Positions 6,707 through 14,520 of a stretch of 18,309 bases of DNA are shown here, one piece after another; the stretch's first letter is position 1; every line of letters begins with the position of its first letter. Both the position numbers and the translations under genes were made by a program. Under the pieces are notes generated by a model, which was not told the DNA's origin, did not search any database, and was given only the letters and a program-made list of their open reading frames with translations. The DNA comes from CAUTNH01 sp963540225. GTDB taxonomy: Bacteria; Bacillota_I; Bacilli_A; Acholeplasmatales; Acholeplasmataceae. The DNA lies in assembly GCA_963540225.1 (NCBI GenBank), contig CAUTNH010000014.1, positions 1-18,309 of the forward strand. Reading direction: 5' to 3'.

Positions 6707-7543
6707 ATGAATAAGTTTATAAAGACCTTTAAAATTTCAATTATTTTATTATTTATAGGGGTAATTTTATTTACCCTTTTTGCATGCCAGAAAGCAAGTT
6801 ATGAACCAGGCGGAAAAGATATTGAAAAATTAAGGATAAAAGATATATCTATTAAGTATAATTATAAAAAAGAAATAAAATATTATTTAAATAAAATTAT
6901 TCCTTATAAGAATAATTCAAAACTATCATTTGAGATTGATAAAAACTTAGATGAGGTTCTTTCCCTAAATTATCGTGAAAGTGAATTTTACTTTACTATT
7001 AATTTTAAAAATGTATCTAAAACTCCTAGTGGATATGTTAAAGTTAGAAATGGTCAAAATAAGGAAGTCGCAAAATTTAAGATTACAGTTTTAAAAAATA
7101 CTGAAAATTTAGAATCTCAAATTAAAATACTAAGTCAAAATTTAGTAGGAATTAAAAAAACTGATACAGAAGATCCTAATAAGTTAACAGTAAATAAAAA
7201 ATATATATTTGCAAAAGATTATATATATTTAAAAAAGCTACTTGAAGATGCTCAAAAAATTTATTCAAATGCAAATTCAGATCAAGAAAAAATAGAAACC
7301 CAGACAAATGCCTTGTTTCGTGAAAATTCTAGATTTAATACATATATTATAGAAGGTAAGAAAAATCCAGAATTTGGAACTAAGGGATCCATTATAGCAA
7401 TCTCACTTTTTATATTTTTTGTAGCAAGCGCATTGGTTATTTTGGTGTTCTTATTTGTATTTAAAAATAAATTAAAGAAAAATAAAAATAAATCAAGTCA
7501 TTCTGATATTGATGGAGATATTATAAGTGATAGCAAAAAGTAA
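6707..7543 (+). CDS. Putative lipoprotein with C-terminal transmembrane helix, FIVAR-like segment
   Basis: Function not recognised. The 278-residue protein begins with a basic N-terminus and a hydrophobic signal (about 10-26) ending in LFAC, a slightly non-standard lipobox with C27 as the lipidation site. A mainly beta or mixed extracellular region follows (28-160). Residues 165-215 are helical with a DAQKIYSNANSDQEKIE stretch that resembles FIVAR-type repeats of surface proteins. A second hydrophobic helix (226-253) is followed by a lysine-rich tail (KNKLKKNKNK), which should be cytoplasmic. If both anchors are used, the protein is tethered at both ends of its outer domain. ATG 6707 is the only sensible start. 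It is first in a unit with the two following genes; the next gene overlaps it by 17 nt. Confidence 0.75.
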   Translation: MNKFIKTFKISIILLFIGVILFTLFACQKASYEPGGKDIEKLRIKDISIKYNYKKEIKYYLNKIIPYKNNSKLSFEIDKNLDEVLSLNYRESEFYFTINFKNVSKTPSGYVKVRNGQNKEVAKFKITVLKNTENLESQIKILSQNLVGIKKTDTEDPNKLTVNKKYIFAKDYIYLKKLLEDAQKIYSNANSDQEKIETQTNALFRENSRFNTYIIEGKKNPEFGTKGSIIAISLFIFFVASALVILVFLFVFKNKLKKNKNKSSHSDIDGDIISDSKK

Positions 7544-8162
7544 TGACCTTTTTGTTTTTGCAATGGATAAAGAAGCAAAAACATTCTTTTCTAAACTAGA
7601 ATTTAAGCAAAAGATAAAAGATAATTTTTATAAGGTTAAATATAACAAGGTCTATTTTTATATATTATTTTCAGGAATAGGAGTTATAAATACTTTATAT
7701 AATATTACACTTATACTAGATAAATATAAAATAAATAATATATATAATATTGGCTTTGTTGGTGGATGCAATTATAAAAGAGGCGAGGTTGTAGAAATAG
7801 ATAAGGTCTATTTTATGGATTTTGATTTAACTAAATTTGGTTATAAAATTTATCAAATGCCGGGATTTAATAATTATTTAAATACTAATTCATTAAAATT
7901 GTTTAAAAAAGCAGATCTTTATACTTCTTCAAAATTCCAAGAAAAAAGGTTAAAAAATGTAAAAGAATATGTTGCAGATATGGAAGGATTTGCAATTTTG
8001 TATGCGGCAAGTAATAAAAATAAAAATTGTTCAATTATAAAAGTTGTAACTGATGAAATAGAAGCACCTAGCCAGTTTATGCAATACAAAAAGGCTGAAA
8101 GCCTTGATTCGGATTATATATATGAAAAAATAATTAAGGAGTTGTTTAAATGCGTGGTTTAA
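7527..8162 (+). CDS. Nucleoside phosphorylase-family protein, MTA/SAH nucleosidase-like
   Basis: Member of the PNP/UDP phosphorylase fold, 211 residues. It is most like methylthioadenosine/S-adenosylhomocysteine nucleosidase, which cleaves adenine from these by-products of methylation. Supporting motifs are FAMDKEAKTFF at the N-terminus (family AMxxE), FSGIGVINT (48-56), NIGFVGG (74-80), the ribose-binding DMEG (151-154, E153) and VVTDE with the catalytic-type D176. The N-terminal glutamate of MTAN aligns with K15, with E16 next to it, so substrate or activity may differ. The start is GTG 7527, with TGGAG at 7513-7517, 9 nt upstream; the internal ATG 7563 would remove the first strand. It overlaps the DJ-1/PfpI gene by 13 nt. 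Family assignment is fairly firm, exact substrate is not. Confidence 0.72.
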   Translation: MIAKSNDLFVFAMDKEAKTFFSKLEFKQKIKDNFYKVKYNKVYFYILFSGIGVINTLYNITLILDKYKINNIYNIGFVGGCNYKRGEVVEIDKVYFMDFDLTKFGYKIYQMPGFNNYLNTNSLKLFKKADLYTSSKFQEKRLKNVKEYVADMEGFAILYAASNKNKNCSIIKVVTDEIEAPSQFMQYKKAESLDSDYIYEKIIKELFKCVV

Positions 8163-8704
8163 TAATTGGAATTGACGGCTTTGAAGATGCTGAGATGTTC
8201 GTTCCAAGAGATCTTTTAATAAGATATGGATATATTATGGATATTACATCTTTCTCTAATGATTTAAAATTAAAAAGTAAATGTGGAATAAGTTTGTCTG
8301 CTAACATAAATATTAAAGATGTTGATATAAAAGGCTATGATTTTTTACTTATTCCAGGTGGAAGTGTTGATATTATTAAAGATGAAAATAAAGATAAACT
8401 AGAACTTGTCTTAGATATAATTTCTAAATTTAATAGAGATGGTAAACTAATTTGTGCAATTTGTGCTGCACCATACTTGCTTTATTTATCTAATTTATTA
8501 GAAGATAATAAATTCACATGTTATCCAGGTATTGAAAATATGATAAATCTTAAATCAAATAAAGAAAAAGTATTTACAAATAAAAATATTATTACATCAA
8601 ACGGAATGGCTAATAGTTTTTTATTTGGTTATGAAATTATCAAATACTATGCTGGGGATAAAAAAATGAAGGAATTTAAAAAGGTCCTTTATGATGAAAA
8701 TTAA
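8150..8704 (+). CDS. DJ-1/PfpI/ThiJ-family protein
   Basis: A 184-residue protein of the DJ-1/PfpI superfamily; known members are deglycase/glyoxalase-like enzymes, chaperones or oxidative-stress proteins. Motifs: GFEDAE (10-15) supplies the conserved acidic residue beside the active site, FLLIPGG (65-71) precedes the helix, and ICAICAAPYLL (101-111) holds the nucleophile-elbow cysteine C105. TSNGMANSFLFGYEII near the C-terminus matches the usual S-x-G-x-A block. The ATG has AAGGAG about 7 nt upstream, inside the preceding gene. Linkage with a nucleosidase suggests metabolite repair or salvage, which is inference. The overall length and the ICAAP motif place it nearest the YajL/DJ-1 group rather than the longer PfpI peptidase-like enzymes. 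Confidence 0.88.
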   Translation: MRGLIIGIDGFEDAEMFVPRDLLIRYGYIMDITSFSNDLKLKSKCGISLSANINIKDVDIKGYDFLLIPGGSVDIIKDENKDKLELVLDIISKFNRDGKLICAICAAPYLLYLSNLLEDNKFTCYPGIENMINLKSNKEKVFTNKNIITSNGMANSFLFGYEIIKYYAGDKKMKEFKKVLYDEN

Positions 8705-8708
8705 AATG

Positions 8709-8717
8709 TGCTATAAT
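8709..8717 (+). promoter_or_regulatory. Extended -10 promoter of the membrane protein-tldD-tldE operon
   Basis: TGCTATAAT is a perfect extended -10; the -35 region is poor. The predicted transcript start is near 8724, leaving a leader of about 29 nt with AAGGGG at 8738-8743, 9 nt before ATG 8753. Confidence 0.6.
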
Positions 8718-8752
8718 AAATATAATTAAAATTAGTTAAGGGGTTATATAAA

Positions 8753-9739
8753 ATGAAAAATAAGAGTTTAAGTCAAAAAATAATTAGCATTGTTTCGCTA
8801 ATTGCGGTAGTGTTTATTTTACTACTTGAAATAAAGTTTTTAGTTCAAATAAATCGCTTAGGTGCACAAGGTCAAACAATAAAAAGACCTATTGAGTTAT
8901 ACAGTAAGTTAGGTGTTGTAATTGGTTTTGGATTTGTATCTGCTGTAATGGTTTATTTATCTAATTTTTTAAATTTTAAAACTGACAAGATGAGAAAGGA
9001 TTTTTCAATTTCTGTATGTGTGTTTGTCTTTATAAATTTAGTATTAGCACTTGTATTTTTAACAACAGAAGCAAGTGATTTTGCAAAACTATTTCAACTT
9101 AATGATAAGTCAAAAAGAAATATTAGTTATTATTTTTTCCACATTAAAAAAGAATTTTTGATTTTTATATTTAGCTTAATTATTTTTGTAAATGAGGTAA
9201 TAAATTTTTCTAAAAATAAAAAAGAGCAAATAAGACAATCGCATGTATATTTTTTAACAGTTCTTGCAACTTTTGTAAATGCATTGTTTTTAATGGTTTC
9301 AATTCTTGATACAAAACAAATTCCCGAGGTATATTTTGATTCTAGATTTAAACCATCTATTATATCAGCTGTAGTATTTTCAGTAATTGGATTTTTAGTA
9401 TCATTTATTCATATATTTGTTGCAATTGCTCAAAGAAGAGCAATTGGTAATGAAGCGCTTTCTAATAAGAAAATTAAAATTATTGGAATAGTTTTAAATT
9501 CAGTTGAAATATCAGCACAAGTTATAGCACTTGCTTTAATGAATTCTTTATCACTTCTTTCAACACTAAATTTCTATCAATCATTTTTTATGATGGAATA
9601 TTTATTTTTACTTATTTTACTTTCACAAAACCAAGTTGCATTAAGCGCTTTTTCAATTGATCAAAGATTAGTAGATGAAAGAAATAAACGTTTACAAGAT
9701 GAAGAAGAAATGAAAGAGGTATTTAAAGGTAGTATTTAA
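8753..9739 (+). CDS. Multi-pass membrane protein, family not recognised, linked to tldDE
   Basis: A 328-residue integral membrane protein with about eight hydrophobic spans: roughly 11-33, 49-71, 85-104, 134-152, 165-185, 203-227, 243-265 and 275-292. An acidic and basic C-terminal tail (about 300-328, rich in E, D, R and K, with DERNKRLQDEEEMKE) is probably cytoplasmic and helical. I do not recognise a family or a catalytic motif. A SDFAKLFQLNDKSKRN loop separates the third and fourth spans. The ATG has AAGGGG upstream with 9 nt spacing. Only 11 nt separate it from tldD, so the three genes are probably one transcript. Context allows a role in presenting or exporting a TldD/E substrate, but nothing in the sequence proves it. 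Confidence 0.8.
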   Translation: MKNKSLSQKIISIVSLIAVVFILLLEIKFLVQINRLGAQGQTIKRPIELYSKLGVVIGFGFVSAVMVYLSNFLNFKTDKMRKDFSISVCVFVFINLVLALVFLTTEASDFAKLFQLNDKSKRNISYYFFHIKKEFLIFIFSLIIFVNEVINFSKNKKEQIRQSHVYFLTVLATFVNALFLMVSILDTKQIPEVYFDSRFKPSIISAVVFSVIGFLVSFIHIFVAIAQRRAIGNEALSNKKIKIIGIVLNSVEISAQVIALALMNSLSLLSTLNFYQSFFMMEYLFLLILLSQNQVALSAFSIDQRLVDERNKRLQDEEEMKEVFKGSI

Positions 9740-9750
9740 TAGGTGATTTA

Positions 9751-11139
9751 ATGATTTCAAAAGAGGATGCAAAAAAATATTTAGATATGGCATTATCAAA
9801 TGGTGCCGATTATTGCGATTTTTTCTTTGAAAGAACAAAATCGCTATCAATTAGCGCAAGGAGTGGGAAAGTTAGAGAAGCCGATTATGATATATTATAT
9901 GGCTTTGGTATTCGCCTTATGCAAGGTGAAGACGTAGTTTATGGCTATGAAAGTGGATTTAGTATCCAAGCCTTTGAAAAACTTTTAAAAAATCTGATGG
10001 GAACTTTTAAAGGTAATGCTACAAAATGTGCAAATTTTAATGATGAAAAAAATTTTCCTTCCAAATCAAAGATTAAAATTGATGAAGTTAAACCATCTGA
10101 GAAAAGAGATTTTTTAATTGATATAACAAATAAAATATTAGAAAAAGATGAAAAAATAATTGAAGCAGATGCAAGAATTAACCAATCGGAGCAAGAAGTT
10201 TTAATAATAAATTCAAAAGGAACTTATCAGCATGATTTTAGACCATATATTAGAGTGGTAATAACAGCACTTGCAAAAGATGAAAAAAGCGGAGCACTAG
10301 AAAATAGTTATAGAATATATTCAAAACAAGGTGGATATGAGCTTGTTAAAGATACTGATTTTTCTAAGGGCATAGATGAAATTTCAAAAACAGCAGTTGA
10401 TCTTTTAAAGGCTGAGAAAATAGTTCCTGGAAAATATCCTGTAATTTTAGATAATGGGTTTGGTGGAGTAATTTTCCATGAGGCTTGCGGTCATCCACTT
10501 GAAGCAAGTGCAATATCACTTGGACTTAGTCCATTTGTTGGAAAAATCGGAGAAGAGATAGCAAATCCTATATTATCTGCATATGATGATGGAACAATCA
10601 AAGGTGCTTGGGGACATTTGAATATTGATGATGAGGGAAATTTTCCAACTAAAAACTTACTAATAGAAAATGGAATTTTAAAAAATTATATGGTAGATTA
10701 TAAAAATGGCTTGAAAATAGATAAAAAACCTACTGGATGTTCTCGCCGTGAAAGTTATAAATATGCACCAACATCTAGAATGACATCTACATATATTGCA
10801 CCTGGTAAATCTAAAAAAGAAGATTTATTTAAAGGTGTGAAACTTGGTATATATGCTAAAAGTCTTGGTGGTGGTCAAGTATCTCCAGCAACAGGTGAAT
10901 TTAATTTTGGAATTTCTGAGGGCTATTATGTAAGAGATGGTAAAATTTGCGAACTTGTTAAAGGTGCAATGCTTATAGGTCATGGTGCTGATATATTAAA
11001 ACAAATTGATATGATAGCAGACAACTGCGCTCTTGGAGAGGGTATTTGTGGTGCTAGTAGTGGTAATATTCCAGTTGATGTTGGTCAGCCAACAATCAGA
11101 GTTCAAAACTTAATTGTTGGAGGTGGCAAGAATGATTAA
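9751..11139 (+). CDS. tldD: Metalloprotease TldD (catalytic subunit of TldD/E)
   Basis: Zinc protease of the modulator-of-gyrase family (U62) that works with TldE; known complexes trim unfolded or modified peptides, such as microcin B17 leader, and degrade antitoxins. The 462-residue protein carries the HEACGH metal motif (H243, E244, H248) in GGVIFHEACGHPLEASAI and a downstream GICG with C433, the expected third ligand. SLGGGQVSPATGEFNF and GMLIGHGAD-like segments (GAMLIGHGAD) complete the family pattern. The ATG has AGGTGA at 9741-9746, 4 nt upstream. It overlaps tldE by 8 nt, with the tldE ribosome binding site inside this gene. No small peptide precursor gene is visible in the window, so the substrate is unknown. 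Confidence 0.95.
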   Translation: MISKEDAKKYLDMALSNGADYCDFFFERTKSLSISARSGKVREADYDILYGFGIRLMQGEDVVYGYESGFSIQAFEKLLKNLMGTFKGNATKCANFNDEKNFPSKSKIKIDEVKPSEKRDFLIDITNKILEKDEKIIEADARINQSEQEVLIINSKGTYQHDFRPYIRVVITALAKDEKSGALENSYRIYSKQGGYELVKDTDFSKGIDEISKTAVDLLKAEKIVPGKYPVILDNGFGGVIFHEACGHPLEASAISLGLSPFVGKIGEEIANPILSAYDDGTIKGAWGHLNIDDEGNFPTKNLLIENGILKNYMVDYKNGLKIDKKPTGCSRRESYKYAPTSRMTSTYIAPGKSKKEDLFKGVKLGIYAKSLGGGQVSPATGEFNFGISEGYYVRDGKICELVKGAMLIGHGADILKQIDMIADNCALGEGICGASSGNIPVDVGQPTIRVQNLIVGGGKND

Positions 11140-12445
11140 CGAGTTATTAAAATATTCTAAAGAAATAGGCTTTTCTGATTTTGAAATTGTTAAAAGTTCT
11201 ACTTCATCTCTTTCTCTGGAACGTCGTGATGGTAAAATTGTAAAAAATGAGATTTCTAATGAATCAAGTTTTAGTTTTAAAGGTTTAATTAACGGTAAAG
11301 CGTTATATGCTGATAGTGAAGAAGATACACTAGATGCTTTAAAAAAGGTACTTGATACAATGCTTGAAAATTCAAAACTAATTACTATAAACGAGCCTGA
11401 GCTTCTATATCCTGGCGATAAAAAATATCCTAGCGTTCCAGTTAGAAACTTTGATTTTTCAAAAATTGAAATTGGTAAAAAAATTGCTCTTCTTGAAAAA
11501 ATGGAGGAAGAGGGTCTTAAAACACCTAATTTAATGAAGCTTGTAGGATGCTATTATCAAGAAAGTAAAGAAAAATCAGTTATGGCAAATACACTAGGAC
11601 TTAACTTAGCTGAAGAATCATCATATGCATATTTATATCCATATATGGTATTAAAAAAAGATGATGATATTGCTGAGGGTTATGAAGTTAGTTTTTCATA
11701 TGATTTTAAAGGTCTTAATCCAATTAAAAGTATTAAAAAATGCTCAGATGTCGTAAATAAAAAACTAGGCGCTATAAAAGATATTAAATCTGGAAGTTAT
11801 CCTTGCGCATTTGATAAAAAAACTATGGCAATACTTTTAAGTGCGTTTTCTAATCACTTTAAAGCATCTTCAAGATATGCTAATAAAACTAAATTAGTGA
11901 ATAAGTTAGATAAAAAAATAGCATCAGATTTAATTAGTATTAAAGATGATCCACTATCAAAAGCTGCAATAATAAATTCAGCATTTGATAATGAAGGAGT
12001 TGCAACTAAATCAAAAGTTATTGTTGATAAGGGAGTATTTAGGATGTTTTTAAACAATTTAAAAACTTCTAAAATATATAATGAGGCTCCTACTGGAAAC
12101 GGTTCTGGATGCCAACCTAAAAACTTTTATATAGAAAATGGTAAAACTAAATTTAGTGATGCTATTAAAGATATTAAATATGGTTTTGTAATTGAAAATA
12201 TTTCAGGTCTTCATGCAGGAATAAATAATATTTCAGGAGATTTTTCACTTCAAGCAAGCGGAAAAATAATAGAGAATGGTAAGATTACTAATGCTGTTAA
12301 AATGATAGTTGTATCAGGAAATTTTTTCAAACTTTTAGAAGAGCCTAAATTTGTTTGTAATGATTTAGAATTTTTACCTGATTTAATGAACTTTGCATCT
12401 CCTACAATAGTATTTGATAATATTGTTATAGCAGGTTCTAAATAA
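11132..12445 (+). CDS. tldE: TldE/PmbA-family protein, partner of TldD
   Basis: The non-catalytic partner subunit of the TldD/E protease, 437 residues. It shares the two-domain U62 fold but has no HExxxH motif, as expected. Recognisable segments are SLERRDGKI near the N-terminus, AFDKKTMAILLSAF in the position of the TldD metal helix, SKVIVDKGVF, then PTGNGSGCQPKNF and GDFSLQASGKIIENGKI near the end. The start is ATG 11132, with GGAGG at 11119-11123 and 8 nt spacing. The longer TTG form beginning at 11114 would include that site in the coding sequence and is rejected. The ATG lies 8 nt before the end of tldD, so translation is coupled and the two subunits should be made in balance. A bidirectional terminator follows after 9 nt. 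Confidence 0.93.
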   Translation: MINELLKYSKEIGFSDFEIVKSSTSSLSLERRDGKIVKNEISNESSFSFKGLINGKALYADSEEDTLDALKKVLDTMLENSKLITINEPELLYPGDKKYPSVPVRNFDFSKIEIGKKIALLEKMEEEGLKTPNLMKLVGCYYQESKEKSVMANTLGLNLAEESSYAYLYPYMVLKKDDDIAEGYEVSFSYDFKGLNPIKSIKKCSDVVNKKLGAIKDIKSGSYPCAFDKKTMAILLSAFSNHFKASSRYANKTKLVNKLDKKIASDLISIKDDPLSKAAIINSAFDNEGVATKSKVIVDKGVFRMFLNNLKTSKIYNEAPTGNGSGCQPKNFYIENGKTKFSDAIKDIKYGFVIENISGLHAGINNISGDFSLQASGKIIENGKITNAVKMIVVSGNFFKLLEEPKFVCNDLEFLPDLMNFASPTIVFDNIVIAGSK

Positions 12446-12454
12446 GTAAAATAC

Positions 12455-12477
12455 AAAGAGCACCTTTGGTGCTCTTT
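12455..12477. terminator. Bidirectional intrinsic terminator between tldE and the lipid kinase gene
   Basis: AAAGAGCACC (12455-12464), a TTT loop and GGTGCTCTTT (12468-12477) form a perfect 10-bp stem. T-runs are available on both strands, so it can end tldE transcripts and those of the convergent - strand gene, whose stop codon it touches by one base. Confidence 0.9.
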
Positions 12478-13316
12478 TACTTTGAAATAGTCAATTTTGG
12501 TTCTTTTTCAAATGATTCTCCATCTATTTGAATAAATTGAGAATTATTTTTAATAACTATATTATTTGCTTTATAAACTTTTACATATTTTAATTTTAAA
12601 TGTTTTCCTTTATAAACTTTTGGAAAGTTAAAAAGAAGAGCTTTTTTAGATATATCGCTAATTACTACAATATCAAGATAAGGATTATCTCTATGTGAGT
12701 TTGGAGATATTTTCATACCTCCACCGTAGTATGGAGAGTTCATAATAGAAATAAGTCTTACATTTTTTAAATCATAAGGAATATTATCAAGTTCAAAACT
12801 AATATCAAAAGGTTTGTGATTTTTGAATGCTTTTATACTAGATTTAAAAAAAACATTTCTTGTCTTTTTTAATTTCAGATTTAGTATATAATGACAAATT
12901 AAACCATCAAGCCCAATTCCAACTCCGTTTAAAAATTTATATTCTTTATCATTTATTTTTATTTTGGGCAGATTTTTTAAGTATCTTGTAATATTTACTA
13001 TTTTTTTATTTGTATTAATGCTTTTAAAAAAATCGTTCCCAGTTCCTGCTTTTATAAGATAAATATTATCCATATCATATTTATCAAAGTCTATACTATT
13101 AGAGATTGCATTTAATGTTCCATCACCACCAGCAATTATAATCTTATCACTTTGTTTTATAGTTGATAGAAAAAAATTAGGGTTTTCTATTTTTAAAATA
13201 TTTAGAAAATATATCTCTTCGCTTTTAAAATTTTTTCTAACTATTTTTTTAAATTTATTTATGCTTTTTTCTTTCTTGCAATTTCTTGCAAGTGGATTAT
13301 AAAGTATATATATCAT
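12477..13316 (-). CDS. Diacylglycerol/lipid kinase family protein (DagK/YegS type)
   Basis: A 279-residue lipid kinase of the DAGK catalytic-domain family; soluble Gram-positive members phosphorylate diacylglycerol to phosphatidic acid, for example recycling the diacylglycerol left by lipoteichoic acid synthesis. The opening IYILYNPLARN strand, the glycine-rich ATP motif GGDGT (63-67), GTGND (91-95), NGVGIGLDG and GGGMKISP follow in family order. QIDGESF near the C-terminus is the usual end of the C-terminal lobe. The ATG overlaps the ispG stop as ATGA, so both are on one transcript. Lipid substrate is inferred from the family; a sphingosine- or other lipid-kinase activity is not excluded. 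It shares lipid metabolism with fakA in this window, but the two are in different operons. Confidence 0.87.
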   Translation of the reverse strand: MIYILYNPLARNCKKEKSINKFKKIVRKNFKSEEIYFLNILKIENPNFFLSTIKQSDKIIIAGGDGTLNAISNSIDFDKYDMDNIYLIKAGTGNDFFKSINTNKKIVNITRYLKNLPKIKINDKEYKFLNGVGIGLDGLICHYILNLKLKKTRNVFFKSSIKAFKNHKPFDISFELDNIPYDLKNVRLISIMNSPYYGGGMKISPNSHRDNPYLDIVVISDISKKALLFNFPKVYKGKHLKLKYVKVYKANNIVIKNNSQFIQIDGESFEKEPKLTISK

Positions 13317-14365
13317 TTATTTTTTTCACCTTTAAAATTATAAATTAACTTTTTAACTTCTAAAATTGCGCTATCATCATCTGATACACTTTTTAAATAT
13401 TTGTTATTTTTATAAATTACTATTTTATCATCGCTTGGAAAAATTCCAATATCGCTTTTTCCGGATTCTCCTATTCCATTTACGATGCATCCCATTACAG
13501 CAATTTTAATATCTATTTTTTCTTTTCCCAGATACTCTTTTACAAAATTTAAAATTTTACTCATATCATGGGTATTTCTACCGCAACTAGGACAGGCTAT
13601 TATATCTGGGAATTTTCTTATATTATTTATTGAAAGTAGTTTTTTACATACATTTATTTCATTTTCTCTTTTTCCAGGAAGACTTATTCTTATAGTAGCT
13701 CCTATACCTTTTTTTAATAAATCATTTACTACGATACTTGATTTTACTATCCCACCTATATAATCTCCTGATTCTGTAAGACCAATATGAAGTGGATATT
13801 TTGTTTTTTTAGAAAGCATAATGTTTGATTTATATAAAATATTTAAATCGCTTGATTTAATAGATAAAACAAGATTATAAAACTTTTCATTTTCAAATAT
13901 CTTAATATATCTAAGCATTGTATTAACAATATCTTTAACACTTCTATAACAAATAGAACCTGTATTTATTCCTATTCTTATAGGTGTATTATATTTTTTA
14001 GCAACCTCTATTATTTTTAAAAGATTTTCTTTCTTTTTTATATTTCCGGGATTTAATCTTATCTTATCTGCTCCATTTATAATAGATAATATGGCAAGAT
14101 TATAATCAAAGTGGATATCGGCAACAATTGGAATATTTATTTTTTCTTTAATTTTTTTAATACTTTCTGCATCAAACTTATCTAGTATGCTAACTCTAAT
14201 TATTTCACATCCGAGTTTTTCATATTCTAAAATTTCATCAATTACCTTTAAATAATTTGATGTTTTATTTTTGCACATTGTCTGAATTATTAAATTATTA
14301 CTACCACCAATAATAATATTTCCAACATATATTTTTTTGGTTTTTTCTCTTTTTAGTTTTCTCAT
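13313..14365 (-). CDS. ispG: 4-hydroxy-3-methylbut-2-en-1-yl diphosphate synthase (IspG/GcpE)
   Basis: Penultimate enzyme of the non-mevalonate (MEP) isoprenoid pathway; an iron-sulfur protein that reduces MEcPP to HMBPP. The 350-residue protein has the bacterial two-domain form: a TIM barrel with VADIHFDYNLA (81-91), KIRLNPGN (101-108) and RIGINTGS (130-137), then the cluster domain with CPSCGR (C258, C261) and GCIVNGIGE (C293, E300), which supply the 4Fe-4S ligands. The glycine-rich element reads NGIGE instead of NGPGE. It points to isoprenoid (undecaprenyl or quinone-type) synthesis by MEP in this organism. ATG 14365 has no Shine-Dalgarno site and lies 12 nt from a -10, so the mRNA should be almost leaderless. 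The downstream lipid kinase overlaps by 4 nt. Confidence 0.93.
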   Translation of the reverse strand: MRKLKREKTKKIYVGNIIIGGSNNLIIQTMCKNKTSNYLKVIDEILEYEKLGCEIIRVSILDKFDAESIKKIKEKINIPIVADIHFDYNLAILSIINGADKIRLNPGNIKKKENLLKIIEVAKKYNTPIRIGINTGSICYRSVKDIVNTMLRYIKIFENEKFYNLVLSIKSSDLNILYKSNIMLSKKTKYPLHIGLTESGDYIGGIVKSSIVVNDLLKKGIGATIRISLPGKRENEINVCKKLLSINNIRKFPDIIACPSCGRNTHDMSKILNFVKEYLGKEKIDIKIAVMGCIVNGIGESGKSDIGIFPSDDKIVIYKNNKYLKSVSDDDSAILEVKKLIYNFKGEKNK

Positions 14366-14376
14366 ATGCTAAATCT

Positions 14377-14385
14377 ATTTTATCA
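14377..14385 (-). promoter_or_regulatory. Extended -10 promoter of ispG, very close to the start codon
   Basis: On the - strand it reads TGATAAAAT. The predicted transcript start (14370 or 14369) leaves a leader of about 4-5 nt before ATG 14365. No -35 is clear. Confidence 0.5.
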
Positions 14386-14452
14386 TTTTTATAAAATTAA
14401 CTTTTAATTGATTATTTTTAAAAAATATCATCATTAAAATTGTGTAAAAATA

Positions 14453-14461
14453 TGGTATAAT
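14453..14461 (+). promoter_or_regulatory. Extended -10 promoter of ptsI
   Basis: TGGTATAAT is a perfect extended -10 with a weak -35. The transcript should start near 14468 and carry a leader of about 50 nt containing AGGATGG, with ATG 14521 after it. I see no clear riboswitch or operator in this leader. Confidence 0.6.
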
Positions 14462-14520
14462 AAAACTATAAACCCCAATTCATATAAGATGGTAATTATA
14501 ATTTTATAGGATGGTGAATT

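Noticed and set aside
11114..11131. TTG start for tldE
   Set aside because: GGAGG at 11119-11123 would then lie within the gene; ATG 11132 has ideal spacing.
12250..12456. - strand frame over the tldE end
   Set aside because: It is antisense to tldE and lies beyond the bidirectional terminator, with no start signals.
14366..14520. Possible riboswitch or regulatory RNA in the ispG/ptsI gap
   Set aside because: The gap is AT-rich with two divergent -10 boxes and a short leader; I see no stable conserved stem or known motif.
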